NCBI RefSeq assembly: GCF_001039355.2
Contig: NW_019775623.1
Location: forward strand, 1-64,000
Length of the DNA stretch: 64,000 nt
Source: Lingula anatina
Lineage: Eukaryota; Brachiopoda; Lingulata; Lingulida; Lingulidae
Direction: 5' to 3'
The translations under genes and the position numbers were made by a program. Below, one piece after another: positions 63,715 through 64,000 of the stretch. Every line of letters begins with the position of its first letter. Position 1 is the first letter of the stretch. The notes under the pieces were generated by a model, which worked only from the letters and a program-made list of their open reading frames with translations, searched no databases and had not been told where the DNA came from.

Positions 63715-64000
63715 CATTTTTCTTGACGTTTAGAAATTAGAAATTTAGAATTTAAAAACGGGCTTATACATGTACTCAGTATTTGCCAATCTGAACAGTT
63801 CTGTATAGGCATTAACCTTGATGTGGAGAGGATGGATGATATCTACAGTTTTTTTAGCATATTAACCCATAGGATCTGACCGGAAAGTACGCATAGAAAT
63901 GTCCATCCTATTCCATTTTTGCGAGTGTAAAATATTGGGAGTGTCATGAACTCCAAATGCACCAAAGTAGTCACTTTTTGGTTCGTTGACATTATATTCC

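Larger units (their letters stand above)
61985..64000. repeat. Right copy of the duplicated block, running off the window
   Basis: Begins three bases after the N at 61982. It matches 55354-57115, but carries about 240 extra bases (about 63476-63714) headed by a poly-T tract, and other small indels. Confidence 0.8.

Noticed and set aside
1-64000. CRISPR array, tRNA or rRNA genes
   Set aside because: No spaced direct-repeat array, cloverleaf-type A/B box pair or rRNA-like sequence was recognised by eye; a tRNAscan or Rfam run would settle the RNA genes.

Overview
This is a metazoan nuclear window: AT-rich, mostly non-coding, with introns, many microsatellites, short foldback transposons and assembly gaps. 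There are no operons or bacterial-style gene packing. The only gene I can reconstruct with confidence encodes a secreted chitin-binding plus laminin-G protein of the Pif/BMSP shell-matrix type. That suggests a mollusc, although the species cannot be fixed from the sequence alone.

Layout. 1-20 kb: AT-rich non-coding DNA with simple repeats, a GC-rich minisatellite, a nuclear-receptor-like half-site cluster, and several short minus-strand exon candidates of low confidence. Near 20.0-20.2 kb lie two excellent RFX X-box motifs beside a possible first coding exon. 20-42 kb: more non-coding DNA with foldback elements (families A, B, C and E), two candidate terminal exons, a 2.1 kb duplicated block and a 280-base N gap inside G-tracts. 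42.1-46.0 kb: the Pif/BMSP-like gene on the minus strand, with a TATA box, a non-coding first exon, seven coding exons and a 391-residue product. Its introns hold a cluster of three CACGTG E-boxes. 46-64 kb: non-coding DNA with more foldback elements, a diverged 128-bp tandem duplication and a 1.8-2.0 kb duplicated block.

Assembly. Each of the four isolated single N characters (14911, 16577, 32699, 61982) sits where the sequence just after it repeats sequence found before it. In two cases the earlier copy runs right up to the N. This is the pattern of overlapping contig or haplotype ends that were placed side by side but not merged. The four large duplications are therefore probably false, and repeat copies inside them should be counted once.

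Mobile DNA. At least five families of small non-coding elements with inverted ends occur (A with a related subfamily A', B, C, D, E). Families A and D are flanked by 3-bp direct repeats (TAA or TAG), as in PIF/Harbinger-type MITEs. No transposase gene was seen.
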